Assembly (NCBI RefSeq): GCF_000799075.1
Contig: NZ_JTLI01000041.1
Coordinates: forward strand, 1-32,569
Reading direction: 5' to 3'
Source: Cetobacterium sp. ZOR0034
GTDB lineage: Bacteria > Fusobacteriota > Fusobacteriia > Fusobacteriales > Fusobacteriaceae
DNA length: 32,569 nucleotides
A program made the position numbers and the translations under genes. Positions 16,381 to 25,505 of this stretch are shown here, one piece after another. The notes under the pieces were generated by a model, which was not told the origin of the DNA, ran no database searches, and saw only the letters and a list, made by a program, of their open reading frames with translations. The first letter of the stretch is position 1; each line of letters begins with the position of its first letter.

Positions 16381-17507
16381 AATCCTAAATCAACTCCTAC
16401 AAGCATTCCACTTTTTAATTTATCATCACCATTCAAAAGTTTAACCTTTAATTCATAAACTAATTTTAAACGGTCTTTTTTTGTAACTATATTCATAGGA
16501 GTAAATTCTGAGTCGGATGATATGTATATAATTTCTCCTGCATATTCTTTATCTATAAAATCGCTATTCAATTTAACTTTTTGCCCTAGTTTTACAGATG
16601 GAAGAAGTTTTTCTGGGATATATATTTTAGTCCAGATATTACTGTTATCAAGCATAGTAATAGCAGCTACACCAGGACTAATAACTTCACCTATTTTTAG
16701 ATTAACAGTTTCTACGATACCGTCAATAGGTGCTACGAGATTGTTTTTTTCAGCATATATCTTAGTCAATTCTAAGTTTTTTTGAGAAGAGGCGATTTTT
16801 AATTTATCTGCCTCAATATCTCTTACAGAAAATCCATTAATCATATATCTAAGATTATCTTCAGCAGAATTTTTTTGTGCATGAAGAGCAACTAAATTTT
16901 GGTTACCATTTTCTAAATTGTTTTGAGCAATAGTAAATTGATTCTGTGCATTTTCAAAATTTAATTTTGCAATGTCAAATGCGTATTGACTTTCAAATTT
17001 TTTTTCAAATAGATCTTTTGTGTCGAAATATATCTTTTTTTTATTTTCGAAATTAGAAATAGCAAATTTATAAGCACTTGTAAGTGCAACTAGGTTTTGT
17101 TTTCCTTGATTAACTTGACTTTCTAATTGTTTAACAATCTCTTTTTGTGAAGAGATTTGCTCTTCCCGAGTGCCATCTAATGTTTTCTGAAGTTGATTTT
17201 CAGAAGATTTTACAGAGATTTCACTATTTTCAATCTTCAATTTATTTTCTTTGTCATTTATAGAGATTAGTTTTTGTTCTTTTTTTACAAATTCACCATC
17301 TTTGACATAAACTGTTTCGATTTTTCCAAGTAGCTCTGAAGAGATGTTTAGTTTGTCAACCTCTAAAACTCCATAGTATATTTTATCCTCTTTTTTACTG
17401 AGAATATAATCTCCAATAAAATAGAAAATAAGAGTTAGTATTCCTACTCCAAATAGATATTTTACATCTATTTTTTTGAATCGTTGTAAAAGTTTAATCG
17501 CATTCAT
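16377..17507 (-). CDS. HlyD/YbhG-type periplasmic adaptor subunit
   Basis: 376 aa. One N-terminal TM anchor (about 18-34) precedes a split lipoyl/barrel-sandwich domain: first half 'LLGKIETVYVKDGEFVKKEQ', second half 'LVAPIDGIVETVNLKIGEVI'. The halves flank a long alpha-helical coiled coil (about 80-245) rich in Gln/Asn/Lys. A beta-barrel domain follows. It bridges the inner-membrane exporter and the TolC-like duct. It is first in the four-gene operon adaptor-ATPase-permease-TolC. No regulator is adjacent. Confidence 0.92.
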   Translation of the reverse strand: MNAIKLLQRFKKIDVKYLFGVGILTLIFYFIGDYILSKKEDKIYYGVLEVDKLNISSELLGKIETVYVKDGEFVKKEQKLISINDKENKLKIENSEISVKSSENQLQKTLDGTREEQISSQKEIVKQLESQVNQGKQNLVALTSAYKFAISNFENKKKIYFDTKDLFEKKFESQYAFDIAKLNFENAQNQFTIAQNNLENGNQNLVALHAQKNSAEDNLRYMINGFSVRDIEADKLKIASSQKNLELTKIYAEKNNLVAPIDGIVETVNLKIGEVISPGVAAITMLDNSNIWTKIYIPEKLLPSVKLGQKVKLNSDFIDKEYAGEIIYISSDSEFTPMNIVTKKDRLKLVYELKVKLLNGDDKLKSGMLVGVDLGL

Positions 17508-17595
17508 GACTCCACCTCGTGTTTTTTATTATTTAAATTTATTGTTATTTTACAATCTCTTCTTACCTAATCTTAATTGTTTTTCCTGTTTTAAA

Positions 17596-17640
17596 ATAAA
17601 AAAAAGACACTTTTTCAAATTAAGAATAAAAGTGTCTTTT
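17596..17640 (-). terminator. Intrinsic terminator of tnaA-transporter operon
   Basis: Arms AAAAGACACTTTT (17602-17614) and AAAAGTGTCTTTT (17628-17640) pair perfectly. On the minus strand the hairpin is followed by a run of T (complement of 17597-17605). Confidence 0.85.
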
Positions 17641-17662
17641 GAATTTAATATATTAAATTTAA

Positions 17663-19000
17663 CTATCCAATTCCTCCATAGAAGATTCCCAAGATATAAA
17701 CTGCAATTGCAATACCACAGAAGAAATATTTTGTAACAGGTTCAAACCATGCACCGATTATTTTATCTCTTCCTATTTGGGCTTGCTCTCTTGCAAAACC
17801 TGGATTACAAATCCAGTAGATAACGATTCCTGCAAGAAGGGCTCCTAAAGGGATAACATAGATTGAAACAAAGTCCATCCAAGGTGAAAGATGATCCCCA
17901 TGTAAGAAAACTCCGACAACAAATGCAATAATCGCAACAATAGAGATTGAATTTCTTCTAGATAATCCAACTTTGTTTTGTAAGGCTTCTATGGGAGTTT
18001 CAAAAAGATTCATAAGTGATGTTACTCCTGCAAATAGAACAGCTATAAAAAATATGATGGCAATTAGTTGTCCACCAGGCATATTTTGAAAAACCATAGG
18101 TAATGTTACAAACATAAGTCCAGGACCAGCCCCAGGCTCTAATCCGAAAGCAAATACTGCAGGGATAACTACAAGAGCTGCTAGCATAGCAGCACAAGTA
18201 TCAAAAAATGAAACATTTAAAGCTGAGTTTACAATATCTTCATTCTTACTTAAATAGCTTCCATAAACTACAGTACCAGATCCAGCAAGAGAAAGGGAGA
18301 AGAACGCTTGTCCTAGAGCAAAAATCCAAGTTCTTATCTCTAAAAGAGCTGACCACTCAGGCTTAAAAAGATAAGCATAACCGGCTTCAGAACCAGGTAA
18401 TGAGTATATTTTAAATGCTAAAAATATAAATAGAAAAAAGAAAGCAGGCATTAAAATTTTATTAACTTTTTCAATACCGCCAGCAATCCCCATAGACATT
18501 AAAAAAAATGTAATTGCTAAACCAGCTATATGCCAAGGGATACTTCCAAAATCAGAAGCTAACATACCAAAATATGGTCCAGCTTCAACATTTATTAAAG
18601 TTCCTGAAATAGATGAAATACAATATCTCAATATCCATCCAACTACAACGGCGTATCCGATAGCTATAGCCAATGAACCAATAACAGGTATAAATCCAAT
18701 AATAGTTCCACCTTTTAATCCTCTTTGTTTGAAAGCTTTTTCAAAAGCTCCAAGAGGTCCAGTTTCCATAGAACGTCCAAGTGTCATCTCGCCAATAACT
18801 CCAGAAAATCCAATTAAAAGAACAAATGTAAAATACGGAATAAGAAAAGCTGCTCCTCCAAACTGTCCAACTCTATATGGAAACATCCAAATATTTCCCA
18901 TTCCAACTGCTGAACCAATACAAGCTAAAATAAATCCAAATTTTGAATTAAAACCATCTCGATTATTTTCATCTATTAAAACCGTTTTTACATCATTCAT
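17663..19000 (-). CDS. Na+-dependent amino-acid transporter (NSS/SNF family), probable Trp importer
   Basis: 445 aa, about 11 TM helices with the LeuT fold. The NSS signature in TM1 is 'GSAVGMGNIWMFPYRVGQFG', with the unwound Na+/substrate site, and TM6 contains 'ALGQAFFSLSLAGSG'. The length and 11-helix layout match bacterial MhsT/TnaT-like NSS members. It lies 25 nt downstream of tryptophanase in the same operon, which makes tryptophan (or another aromatic/hydrophobic amino acid) the likely substrate, imported with Na+. Substrate assignment is inference from context. Confidence 0.92.
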   Translation of the reverse strand: MNDVKTVLIDENNRDGFNSKFGFILACIGSAVGMGNIWMFPYRVGQFGGAAFLIPYFTFVLLIGFSGVIGEMTLGRSMETGPLGAFEKAFKQRGLKGGTIIGFIPVIGSLAIAIGYAVVVGWILRYCISSISGTLINVEAGPYFGMLASDFGSIPWHIAGLAITFFLMSMGIAGGIEKVNKILMPAFFFLFIFLAFKIYSLPGSEAGYAYLFKPEWSALLEIRTWIFALGQAFFSLSLAGSGTVVYGSYLSKNEDIVNSALNVSFFDTCAAMLAALVVIPAVFAFGLEPGAGPGLMFVTLPMVFQNMPGGQLIAIIFFIAVLFAGVTSLMNLFETPIEALQNKVGLSRRNSISIVAIIAFVVGVFLHGDHLSPWMDFVSIYVIPLGALLAGIVIYWICNPGFAREQAQIGRDKIIGAWFEPVTKYFFCGIAIAVYILGIFYGGIG

Positions 19001-19025
19001 AAAAATATAAACCTCCCCTAATTAT

Positions 19026-20423
19026 TTATTCTTCAATAATTTCTAGGGATGCTTGGAAGTGTCTTAATATAGGTGGTTCCCATGTTATTTTATATCCTCT
19101 TTTTATTTCGTGAGCTCTTTCTTTTATTGCAATTAATGCATCCGCAATAACATCTAAATGAGCTTGAGTATAAACTCTACGTGGAATTGCAAGTCTTGTG
19201 AATTCGAAGTCTGCTTCTAATTGTTCATTTGTATCAGGATCATTTCCTAACATATATGAACCAATATCACAGCTTCTAATTCCAGCTTCTTTATAAAGTT
19301 CTATTGCTAAAACTTGTCCAGGAAATTCGTTATAAGGTATATTAGGGAAAATTTTAGAAGCATCTACGAAAACTCCGTGCCCTCCAACAGGTGATTGATA
19401 GATAATTCCAGCATCATCAAGTCTAGAAGCTAAATATTCCATCTGTCCAATTCTGTATCTTAAGAAATTTTCATCGATTCCTTCTAATAAGCCGATAGCA
19501 AGAGCTTCTAAATCTCTACCAGAAAGACCTCCATATGTTGTGAATCCCTCATAACTTATACAGTTGGCTTTTATTTTTAAAATCATATCGGCATTTTCAA
19601 GAGAATTTTTAACTCCGATAAGTCCTCCCATATTAACAATAGTATCTTTTTTAGCTGACATAGTAAAGAAATCAGCATATGAAAACATCTGGTTAATAAT
19701 CTCTTTTATAGACATGTCTTTACATTCTTCCTCATCTCTTTTAATGAAATAAGCATTTTCAGCATAACGTGCAGCATCAATATTTAGAGGAATGTTATAT
19801 TTTTTACAAATTGCAGCAACTTCACGAGCATTTTTCATAGAAACTGGCTGTCCACCAGCTGAGTTATTTGTGATTGTCAATACAACTAAACCAATTTTTT
19901 CAGGTCCGTATTCTAAGATGAGTTTTTCCATTTTTTCTACATCCATGTTTCCTTTAAATTTCGATCTTTTTGCAGGATCTTTAGCTTCTGGAACAACACA
20001 GTCTAATGGTCTTGCTCCTGCTAGAATAACGTGAGCTCTTGTTGTATCAAAAAACATATTTGAAATAGCATATTGCCCAGGTTTTAAGAAGGTAGGGAAT
20101 AAAACTTTTTCTGCTGCTCTTCCTTGATGAACAGGTTGGATATACTCATATCCAAAAATTTCTTGAGCAGTATTTACTAATTTGAAATAACTAGAAGCAC
20201 CAGCATAAGCTTCGTCTCCTCTCATAACACCGGCCCATTGATCTTGGCTCATTGCGTTTGTACCAGAGTCAGTTAATAGATCGATATAAACATCTTCTCC
20301 CTTAAGGTTAAAAAGGTTATAGTTTGCCTCTTTAATCTTTTCTTCTCTTTCCTCTGGTGTTGTCATCTTAATTGTTTCAACCATTTTAATTCTAAATGGT
20401 TCTGGAATATACTTGATAGCCAT
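19026..20423 (-). CDS. tnaA: Tryptophanase (L-tryptophan indole-lyase)
   Basis: 465 aa, a PLP enzyme of the beta-eliminating lyase family that cleaves tryptophan to indole, pyruvate and ammonia. Features include '[12 protein letters not shown]', 'GDEAYAG', 'HQGRAAE', '[14 protein letters not shown]' and the PLP-binding lysine in 'MSAKKD' (K259 by alignment with E. coli K270). The C-terminal 'ILRHF' has His where tryptophanases have H463; tyrosine phenol-lyases have Phe there. 'DIGSYMLG' likewise matches tryptophanase rather than the TPL Arg region. The sequence is close to the fusobacterial tryptophanase as I recall it. First gene of a two-gene operon with the NSS transporter; the leader is structured and lacks a TnaC-like peptide. 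Confidence 0.93.
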   Translation of the reverse strand: MAIKYIPEPFRIKMVETIKMTTPEEREEKIKEANYNLFNLKGEDVYIDLLTDSGTNAMSQDQWAGVMRGDEAYAGASSYFKLVNTAQEIFGYEYIQPVHQGRAAEKVLFPTFLKPGQYAISNMFFDTTRAHVILAGARPLDCVVPEAKDPAKRSKFKGNMDVEKMEKLILEYGPEKIGLVVLTITNNSAGGQPVSMKNAREVAAICKKYNIPLNIDAARYAENAYFIKRDEEECKDMSIKEIINQMFSYADFFTMSAKKDTIVNMGGLIGVKNSLENADMILKIKANCISYEGFTTYGGLSGRDLEALAIGLLEGIDENFLRYRIGQMEYLASRLDDAGIIYQSPVGGHGVFVDASKIFPNIPYNEFPGQVLAIELYKEAGIRSCDIGSYMLGNDPDTNEQLEADFEFTRLAIPRRVYTQAHLDVIADALIAIKERAHEIKRGYKITWEPPILRHFQASLEIIEE

Positions 20424-20429
20424 AAAAAT

Positions 20430-20478
20430 CCCTCCGTTTTTAGTCTACCCCGGTCATCTTTTCAGATAGGCGGACGGT
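20430..20478 (-). promoter_or_regulatory. GC-rich structured 5' leader of tnaA (candidate RNA switch)
   Basis: In the about 86-nt leader, 20478-20440 is strikingly GC-rich against its surroundings. On the minus strand it has a GAAA-capped hairpin (ATCT-GAAA-AGAT, 20469-20458), GUC/GAC and CC/GG pairings around it, and CCGT (20477-20474), which can pair with ACGG (20437-20434). That last pairing overlaps the first two bases of the SD GGAGGG (20435-20430). It could control translation by exposing or hiding the SD. No riboswitch class was recognised. Confidence 0.45.
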
Positions 20479-20515
20479 ATTTCCTTAATTAGAATTTTTT
20501 CAATTCCAATATAAC

Positions 20516-20544
20516 TATATACTTCATGATATTTGCTTTGTCAA
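20516..20544 (-). promoter_or_regulatory. Promoter of tnaA operon
   Basis: On the minus strand TTGACA (20544-20539), a 17-bp spacer and TATATA (20521-20516). Predicted start is near 20509, giving an about 86-nt leader. Confidence 0.75.
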
Positions 20545-20580
20545 ATTTAAATATTTTTTTAAAAAAATAAAAAATAAAAA

Positions 20581-20609
20581 TTGATTTTCGAAAAATAAAA
20601 TAGTATTAT
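20581..20609 (+). promoter_or_regulatory. Promoter of first binding-lipoprotein gene
   Basis: TTGATT (20581-20586), a 17-bp spacer and TATTAT (20604-20609), divergent from the tnaA promoter. SD GGGAGG lies just before the ATG at 20638. Confidence 0.6.
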
Positions 20610-20637
20610 TTATTAAATACTTTTTTGGGAGGTTCGG

Positions 20638-22131
20638 ATGAAAAAAATATTAGTTATTACATTAACATTGATTTTGACATTATTGGGAGGATGTGAGGAG
20701 AAAAAAATCGAAAAAAAAGATAAACTTACTTTTGCGCAGTTGAGTGATCCGAAAACATTGGATCCACAAAATTCAACAGATAATTATTCTCAGATAGCCA
20801 TAACTCAGATATATGATAGATTATTTGAAATAGATGAAAAAACAGGAACTCCAATTCCTAGTTTGGTTGAAAGCTATGAGAGAGTAAACGATAAAATATT
20901 AGATATTAAATTAAAAAAAGATGTAAGATTTACAAATGGAGATGTTTTAACTTCTGAAGATGTAAAGTTTACAATAGAAAGAGCAAAAGCTAATCCAAAA
21001 GTATCTCATCTTTATAAAATGATAAATAATATTGTTATACTATCAGATAACGAGTTTCAAATAATAACTGAACAGGCATTTTCACCTTTATTAAATCATT
21101 TAAGTCACAAATCTTCATCAGTTATAAATAAAAAAGAGGTTCTAAAAGATGAAAGTAAGTATTTTGAAAACCCAATAGCAACAGGGCCTTATAAAGTTGA
21201 AAGTTGGGCAATAGGAGATAATATCACTTTATCATCAAATCAAAATTACTATAAAGGAATTCCAAGTATAAAAACTGTAGTTATAAAAGCTGTTCCGGAA
21301 GAAAATAGTAGGGTAATAGGACTGGAAACAGGAGAGATAGATATGTCTTTAGATATTCCTGCAATCTCTTGGAATGATTTAGAAAAGGATGGAAAGATTA
21401 GAGTATATTCAGCCCCTTCAACTACAACTGGATATATAGGATTGAACACAAATTCTTCTATACTATCAAATAAAATTTTAAGACAAGCTATTGCTTTAGC
21501 AATTGATAAACAAAGTATAGTTGATACTATATATTTAGGAAAAACAAAAGTGGCTAATCAATTTTTAGCTCCTCCAGTTTTTGGATATAATCAAAAAGAG
21601 AGTGATGGAGAGTTTAATCCAGAGAAAGCAAGAAAAATATTAGAGGATAATGATTTAATAGGAACTAAACTTAAAATTGCTGTAAGTAGTCCGGAAAGAG
21701 TTCAAGTAGCAACAATAATTCAAGATCAATTGAAAAAAATAGGGATAAATTTAGAAATAGAATTATTAGAATGGGGAGCTTTTTTATCACAAACAGGATC
21801 TGGAAATACAGATATGTTTATAATGGGATGGGGACCATCAACTTATGATGCAGATTACGGATATTACCCTAATATTCACAGTAGTCAATTAGGAAGTAAT
21901 GGAAATAGAACTTTTTATTCAAATTTAAAAGTGGATGAGTTATTAGAGATGGCAAGAAAAGAGAGTGACAATGAAAAAAGAAAAGGGTATTATATAGCTA
22001 TCCAAAAAATATTAAATGATGAAGTTCCATTAATACCACTATATCATGGAAATGTTGTTTATGGAGCGAGTACATCTCTAAAAAATGTTTCAGCAACAGG
22101 ATATCCAGAGTTTTATAAATATGAGTTTTGA
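20638..22131 (+). CDS. Family-5 (oligopeptide/nickel-type) ABC substrate-binding lipoprotein, copy 1
   Basis: 497 aa. The lipoprotein signal has lipobox LGGC with Cys19. The SBP_bac_5 fold follows: 'FAQLSDPKTLDPQNSTDNYS', 'IYDRLFEID', 'DVLTSEDVKFTIERA', 'GPYKVESW', 'LETGEIDM', 'RQAIALAIDKQSIVD'. It should bind peptides or a similar ligand in the periplasm for an ABC importer. No permease or ATPase genes are nearby, so it must dock to a transporter encoded elsewhere. It lies 20 nt upstream of an M42 peptidase gene. It is paralogous to the lipoprotein at 28791-30311 (shared 'AIDKQSIVD..YLGK..VAN' and 'IPLYYKN/IPLYHGN' blocks). Confidence 0.92.
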   Translation: MKKILVITLTLILTLLGGCEEKKIEKKDKLTFAQLSDPKTLDPQNSTDNYSQIAITQIYDRLFEIDEKTGTPIPSLVESYERVNDKILDIKLKKDVRFTNGDVLTSEDVKFTIERAKANPKVSHLYKMINNIVILSDNEFQIITEQAFSPLLNHLSHKSSSVINKKEVLKDESKYFENPIATGPYKVESWAIGDNITLSSNQNYYKGIPSIKTVVIKAVPEENSRVIGLETGEIDMSLDIPAISWNDLEKDGKIRVYSAPSTTTGYIGLNTNSSILSNKILRQAIALAIDKQSIVDTIYLGKTKVANQFLAPPVFGYNQKESDGEFNPEKARKILEDNDLIGTKLKIAVSSPERVQVATIIQDQLKKIGINLEIELLEWGAFLSQTGSGNTDMFIMGWGPSTYDADYGYYPNIHSSQLGSNGNRTFYSNLKVDELLEMARKESDNEKRKGYYIAIQKILNDEVPLIPLYHGNVVYGASTSLKNVSATGYPEFYKYEF

Positions 22132-22151
22132 ATTTAAGGGGAGTGAAAAAA

Positions 22152-23216
22152 ATGAACAAGATTAAATTACTAGAAGAATTATCAAATTTACATGGTGCAC
22201 CAGGACATGAACATGATGTTGTAGAGTTTATAAAGAAACAAATGAAAGGTTTTAATTGTAAAAGAGATTCTATAAACAATCTATATATTCAAACTGAGAA
22301 TCAAGGGGATTCAAAACCAGTTGTTGCTTTAGATTGCCACAGTGATGAGGTTGGATTCATTGTGGAGGGAATTAAATCTAATGGAACACTAAGTTTTTTA
22401 CCATTAGGAGGTTGGCATATAGCAAATATTCCAGCTCATTCAGTAGTTATAAAAAACTTCAAAGGTGAATATATAAGAGGGGTTGTTTCATCAAAACCAC
22501 CTCACTTTATGACGGCAGAAGAGAAAGCTAGATTACCTAAAATAGATGAATTAGTAATAGATATAGGAACAAGTTCGTATGAAGAAACAATAAGTTTATA
22601 CGGAATTGAAGTTGGAAACCCTATAACACCGGATGTACAGTTTTCTTATGATGAGAAAATAGATGTTGTAAGAGGAAAAGCTTTCGACAATAGAGTTGGA
22701 TGTGCAATTGTAATGGAGATATTAAAAGAAGTAAAAGATTGTAAATTAGATGTGATTCCGATTGGAGTTATAAGTTCTCAGGAAGAGATTGGATTAAGAG
22801 GGGCACAAGTAGCTGCGAATACAATAAAACCAGATTTTGCAATTATATTTGAAGGATCTCCAGCAGATGATACATTTAAAGATAGTTTCTTATCTAAAGG
22901 AGCGATAGGAAAAGGAGTTCAATTTAGAGTTTTAGATGCAGGAATGGTTTCTAATCCTAGAATTCAAGAGTTTGTAAAAACAATAGCTACTGAAAATAAC
23001 ATAAAATATCAAGTTATAGCAAGAAGTGGTGGAAGTACAAATGGTGGAAAATATCATGTAGCTGAAAAGAGCATTCCAACTGTTGTTATAGGAATACCAA
23101 CAAGATATATACATACTCACTATACTTATGCTTCTGCTAAGGATTATAGAGATGCGATTGTTTTAGGAAGAAAAATATTAGAAAATTTAACGAATGAAGT
23201 AATAAAAACCTTTTAA
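22152..23216 (+). CDS. M42-family metalloaminopeptidase, copy 1
   Basis: 354 aa, cytoplasmic, no signal peptide. The M42 di-metal site is readable: H63/D65 ('DCHSDEVGF'), bridging D179 ('AFDNRVG'), general base/ligand E211-E212 ('SSQEEIGLRG'), an acidic ligand in 'FEGSPADD' and the C-terminal His in 'YIHTHYTY' (H321/H323). Family members form dodecameric tetrahedral shells that trim short peptides. ATG 22152 is chosen because AAGGGGAG precedes it; the TTG at 22128 lies inside the upstream gene. Operonic with a peptide-binding lipoprotein, suggesting that it processes imported peptides. Confidence 0.92.
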   Translation: MNKIKLLEELSNLHGAPGHEHDVVEFIKKQMKGFNCKRDSINNLYIQTENQGDSKPVVALDCHSDEVGFIVEGIKSNGTLSFLPLGGWHIANIPAHSVVIKNFKGEYIRGVVSSKPPHFMTAEEKARLPKIDELVIDIGTSSYEETISLYGIEVGNPITPDVQFSYDEKIDVVRGKAFDNRVGCAIVMEILKEVKDCKLDVIPIGVISSQEEIGLRGAQVAANTIKPDFAIIFEGSPADDTFKDSFLSKGAIGKGVQFRVLDAGMVSNPRIQEFVKTIATENNIKYQVIARSGGSTNGGKYHVAEKSIPTVVIGIPTRYIHTHYTYASAKDYRDAIVLGRKILENLTNEVIKTF

Positions 23217-23247
23217 AAAATGCAGGGCATCATGCCCTGCATTTTTT
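23215..23247. terminator. Bidirectional intrinsic terminator
   Basis: A perfect palindrome of AAAAAATGCAGGGCAT and its complement flanks a single C (23231), with A6 and T6 flanks. It lies between convergent genes. Confidence 0.92.
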
Positions 23248-23268
23248 AAAAATTATAACTAAAATAAT

Positions 23269-24255
23269 TTACAATTGATTTTCACAAACGCCTTTTTTAA
23301 TAAATTCATCAAGATTCTCATACGAAATCTCAATCATATTTGTTAAAGCTTCATCTGTGTATGATCCAATATGGGGAGTGATTAAAACTTTAGGATAGAA
23401 ATCTAAAAGTTTTTGAATAGTAGTATCAATCTCTTTATTTTTCATATCTTTGAAGAAGAAATCTTTTTCATTTGTAAATACGTCGCTTGCGTATCCACCA
23501 ACTTTCCCAGTTTCTAATCCTTTAAGGATAGCTTCAACATCTTGTAACTCTCCTCTTGCAGTATTGATTAGAATAACATCTTTTTTAGCTTTTGAAATTA
23601 ATTCGTCATTGATTAGGTTATCATTTTGTCCTTTGATATATGGGCAGTGTAAAGTAATAATATCTGAATTCTTTATTAAATCATCCATTGAAACATACTC
23701 TAAAATATCTTTAGCATTTTCATTAGGATAGATATCATAAGCTAAAACTTTAGCTCCTAGACCTTTGAATAGTCTAGCTGTTGTAAGACCTATTTTTCCA
23801 GTTCCAACAACTCCTACAGTTAGGTTTCTAATCTCTCTGCTGAACATGAATTCATCAACAACAAAGTTTTTTTCTCTAGATCTGTTAATCATATAAGTCC
23901 CTTTTCTAACTAAGTTCATCGCAAATGTAATTGCAAGCTCAGCAATTGCATTTGGAGAATAAGTGGGAACTCTAGCCATTTTGAATCCCATCTCTTTAGC
24001 AGCTTCTAAATCGATATGATTATATCCAACAGTTCTAGTTAGTAGATATTCTACACCATAACTTTTTATGATTTCTAAATTTTTTCTATTAGCAGGACAA
24101 TTCGCTCTTAGCATAACAGCTTCATGTCCTTTAATCAGATGTATATTATCATCGTTTAATAATGCTTCAACAAGAGTTAACTCATATCCAAATCTATTTA
24201 ATTTTATGAAGAACTCCTCTTCTACTTTTCTAACACCAAAACATATTAATTTCAT
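23269..24255 (-). CDS. D-2-hydroxyacid dehydrogenase, (R)-2-hydroxyglutarate/D-lactate type
   Basis: 328 aa, NAD-dependent D-isomer-specific family. The Rossmann motif 'GVVGTGKIG' is at 148-156, catalytic Arg234 in 'NTARGEL' and catalytic His295 in 'TPHIGSYTD'. The overall sequence ('RANCPANRKNL', 'TRTVGYNHID', 'KNFVVDEFMFSREIRN', 'PKVLITPHIGSYTDEA') is closer to Acidaminococcus HgdH, as I recall it, than to plain D-lactate dehydrogenases. Interconversion of 2-oxoglutarate and (R)-2-hydroxyglutarate in glutamate fermentation is therefore attractive, but D-lactate or branched/aromatic 2-hydroxyacids remain possible. ATG 24255 is chosen because TAGGAGG precedes it; the 24282 reading overlaps the AEC gene. 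It lies 19 nt after the AEC carrier gene. Confidence 0.85.
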   Translation of the reverse strand: MKLICFGVRKVEEEFFIKLNRFGYELTLVEALLNDDNIHLIKGHEAVMLRANCPANRKNLEIIKSYGVEYLLTRTVGYNHIDLEAAKEMGFKMARVPTYSPNAIAELAITFAMNLVRKGTYMINRSREKNFVVDEFMFSREIRNLTVGVVGTGKIGLTTARLFKGLGAKVLAYDIYPNENAKDILEYVSMDDLIKNSDIITLHCPYIKGQNDNLINDELISKAKKDVILINTARGELQDVEAILKGLETGKVGGYASDVFTNEKDFFFKDMKNKEIDTTIQKLLDFYPKVLITPHIGSYTDEALTNMIEISYENLDEFIKKGVCENQL

Positions 24256-24274
24256 TTTTCCTCCTAAAAAATTA

Positions 24275-25318
24275 TTATCCAAATATCTCTAAAGATTTAA
24301 TAACCTCTAAAATTACAATCCATAACGGCATACATATTACACTGAAAACTGTAGATAGTAAAGAACAATTTGAAGTCATAAGTGATTCTTTATCAAATTT
24401 AATTGCGTAAGCTGCAGCAACAGTGGCAGTAGGTGTTGCCATCATTATAACAACAGTAGCAAGTCCAACAAAAGATATAGGTAAAATATTTGTTACGTTT
24501 AAAATATATAAAGCTACTATATTTATTGCAGGAACCCCTAAAACTTTGATGAAGCTATATATCCAAGAATCTTTAGATGAGAATGCTTCTTTAAGAGATA
24601 TATCAGCTAATTTTGCACCGATAGATATCCAAGCTAATGGAGAGCAAAGAGCTGCTAAGTATGTCATAGGTCTAAATAACCAGAAAGCTGTTTTATCGAT
24701 TCTTAAAAATGCATACTCTTTACCAGCAACTGTAATTTGAGGTAGAGAACTTTGGAATACCCAGATAAACATCCCTAAGAAAGTAGCTAAAACAATTGGA
24801 TTTAAAAACATTTGAGCTACATTTTTCTTATCAACTTTAACACCAGACATTTTGATATATCCATAAGAGTAAAGGAAAACTCTATAAGCAATATTAAAGA
24901 TAGAAGCATACATAACTCCAAGCTCACCATAAACAGCTGCAATGATTGGAATTCCAAAGAATGTAGTTGAACCGAAAATAGTTAAAACTTCAAGAACAGC
25001 TTTTTTATCTCCTTTATACTGAATATATAAAACTTTTGTTAAAAATATTAAGATGATATATATTGCAAATCCCCAAATTAAAAGATTTAAACCTTGTTCT
25101 AGGCTGTTTTTATTTATATCTTGCATAAATGAATTAAACGCTAAAGCAGGTAAAGATGCTGAAAGAATAACGTCACTAAGTGTTTTAGATGTACTTGCTG
25201 TTAGAACCTCTTTTTTTCTTAAGTAGAAACCAAAAAGTATAATTAAAACCGACGAAGAGATAGCTCCAACAATACTATTGTTACTTAGAATACTTGAAAA
25301 AATTTCACTAAAATTCAT
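24275..25318 (-). CDS. AEC-family (auxin efflux carrier) organic-acid transporter
   Basis: 347 aa with about ten TM helices in two five-helix halves. Characteristic segments are 'LSDVILSASLPALAFNSF' (half 1), 'FGSTTFFGIPIIAAVYGELG' and, near the C-terminus, 'VVIMMATPTATVAAAYA'. Bacterial members such as MdcF, MleP-like malate permeases and lactate/malate exchangers move mono- or dicarboxylates. First gene of an operon with a 2-hydroxyacid dehydrogenase and divergent from a CitA/DcuS-type sensor, so a 2-hydroxy- or dicarboxylate substrate is likely. SD AGGAGG precedes the ATG. Confidence 0.88.
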   Translation of the reverse strand: MNFSEIFSSILSNNSIVGAISSSVLIILFGFYLRKKEVLTASTSKTLSDVILSASLPALAFNSFMQDINKNSLEQGLNLLIWGFAIYIILIFLTKVLYIQYKGDKKAVLEVLTIFGSTTFFGIPIIAAVYGELGVMYASIFNIAYRVFLYSYGYIKMSGVKVDKKNVAQMFLNPIVLATFLGMFIWVFQSSLPQITVAGKEYAFLRIDKTAFWLFRPMTYLAALCSPLAWISIGAKLADISLKEAFSSKDSWIYSFIKVLGVPAINIVALYILNVTNILPISFVGLATVVIMMATPTATVAAAYAIKFDKESLMTSNCSLLSTVFSVICMPLWIVILEVIKSLEIFG

Positions 25319-25376
25319 AAAAATCCTCCTAATTATAATAAAAATTGTTATTTAATAAATACTTCATAACTACTAT

Positions 25377-25424
25377 AAATCTTTTTAAATAGATTTACAA
25401 TTTTTTAAACTTTATAAATAGTTT
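25377..25424. promoter_or_regulatory. Two operator-like inverted repeats in divergent promoter region
   Basis: AAATCT-N8-AGATTT (25377-25396) and AAACT-N8-AGTTT (25407-25424) share the same 8-nt spacing, similar spacers (ttttaaat/ttataaat) and centres 29 bp apart. They lie between the AEC operon and the two-component genes and may bind the CitB-like regulator. Confidence 0.45.
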
Positions 25425-25505
25425 TTAAACTTTTTTAAGTAAAATTAAGAGAAAATAGGTGTGAGTTAGATAAAAAAGTTATCATAGTTTGTATAATAAT
25501 TTAAT

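Noticed and set aside
17476-17736. 86-codon plus-strand ORF across the adaptor start and the terminator
   Set aside because: It crosses two genes' ends and an intrinsic terminator, and is Phe/Leu-rich antisense of AT-rich spacer.
20481-20506. A tiny TTG-started frame (L-E-L-K-K-F-stop) in the tnaA leader as a TnaC analogue
   Set aside because: It has no Trp codon, no SD and only six codons, so it does not support a TnaC mechanism.
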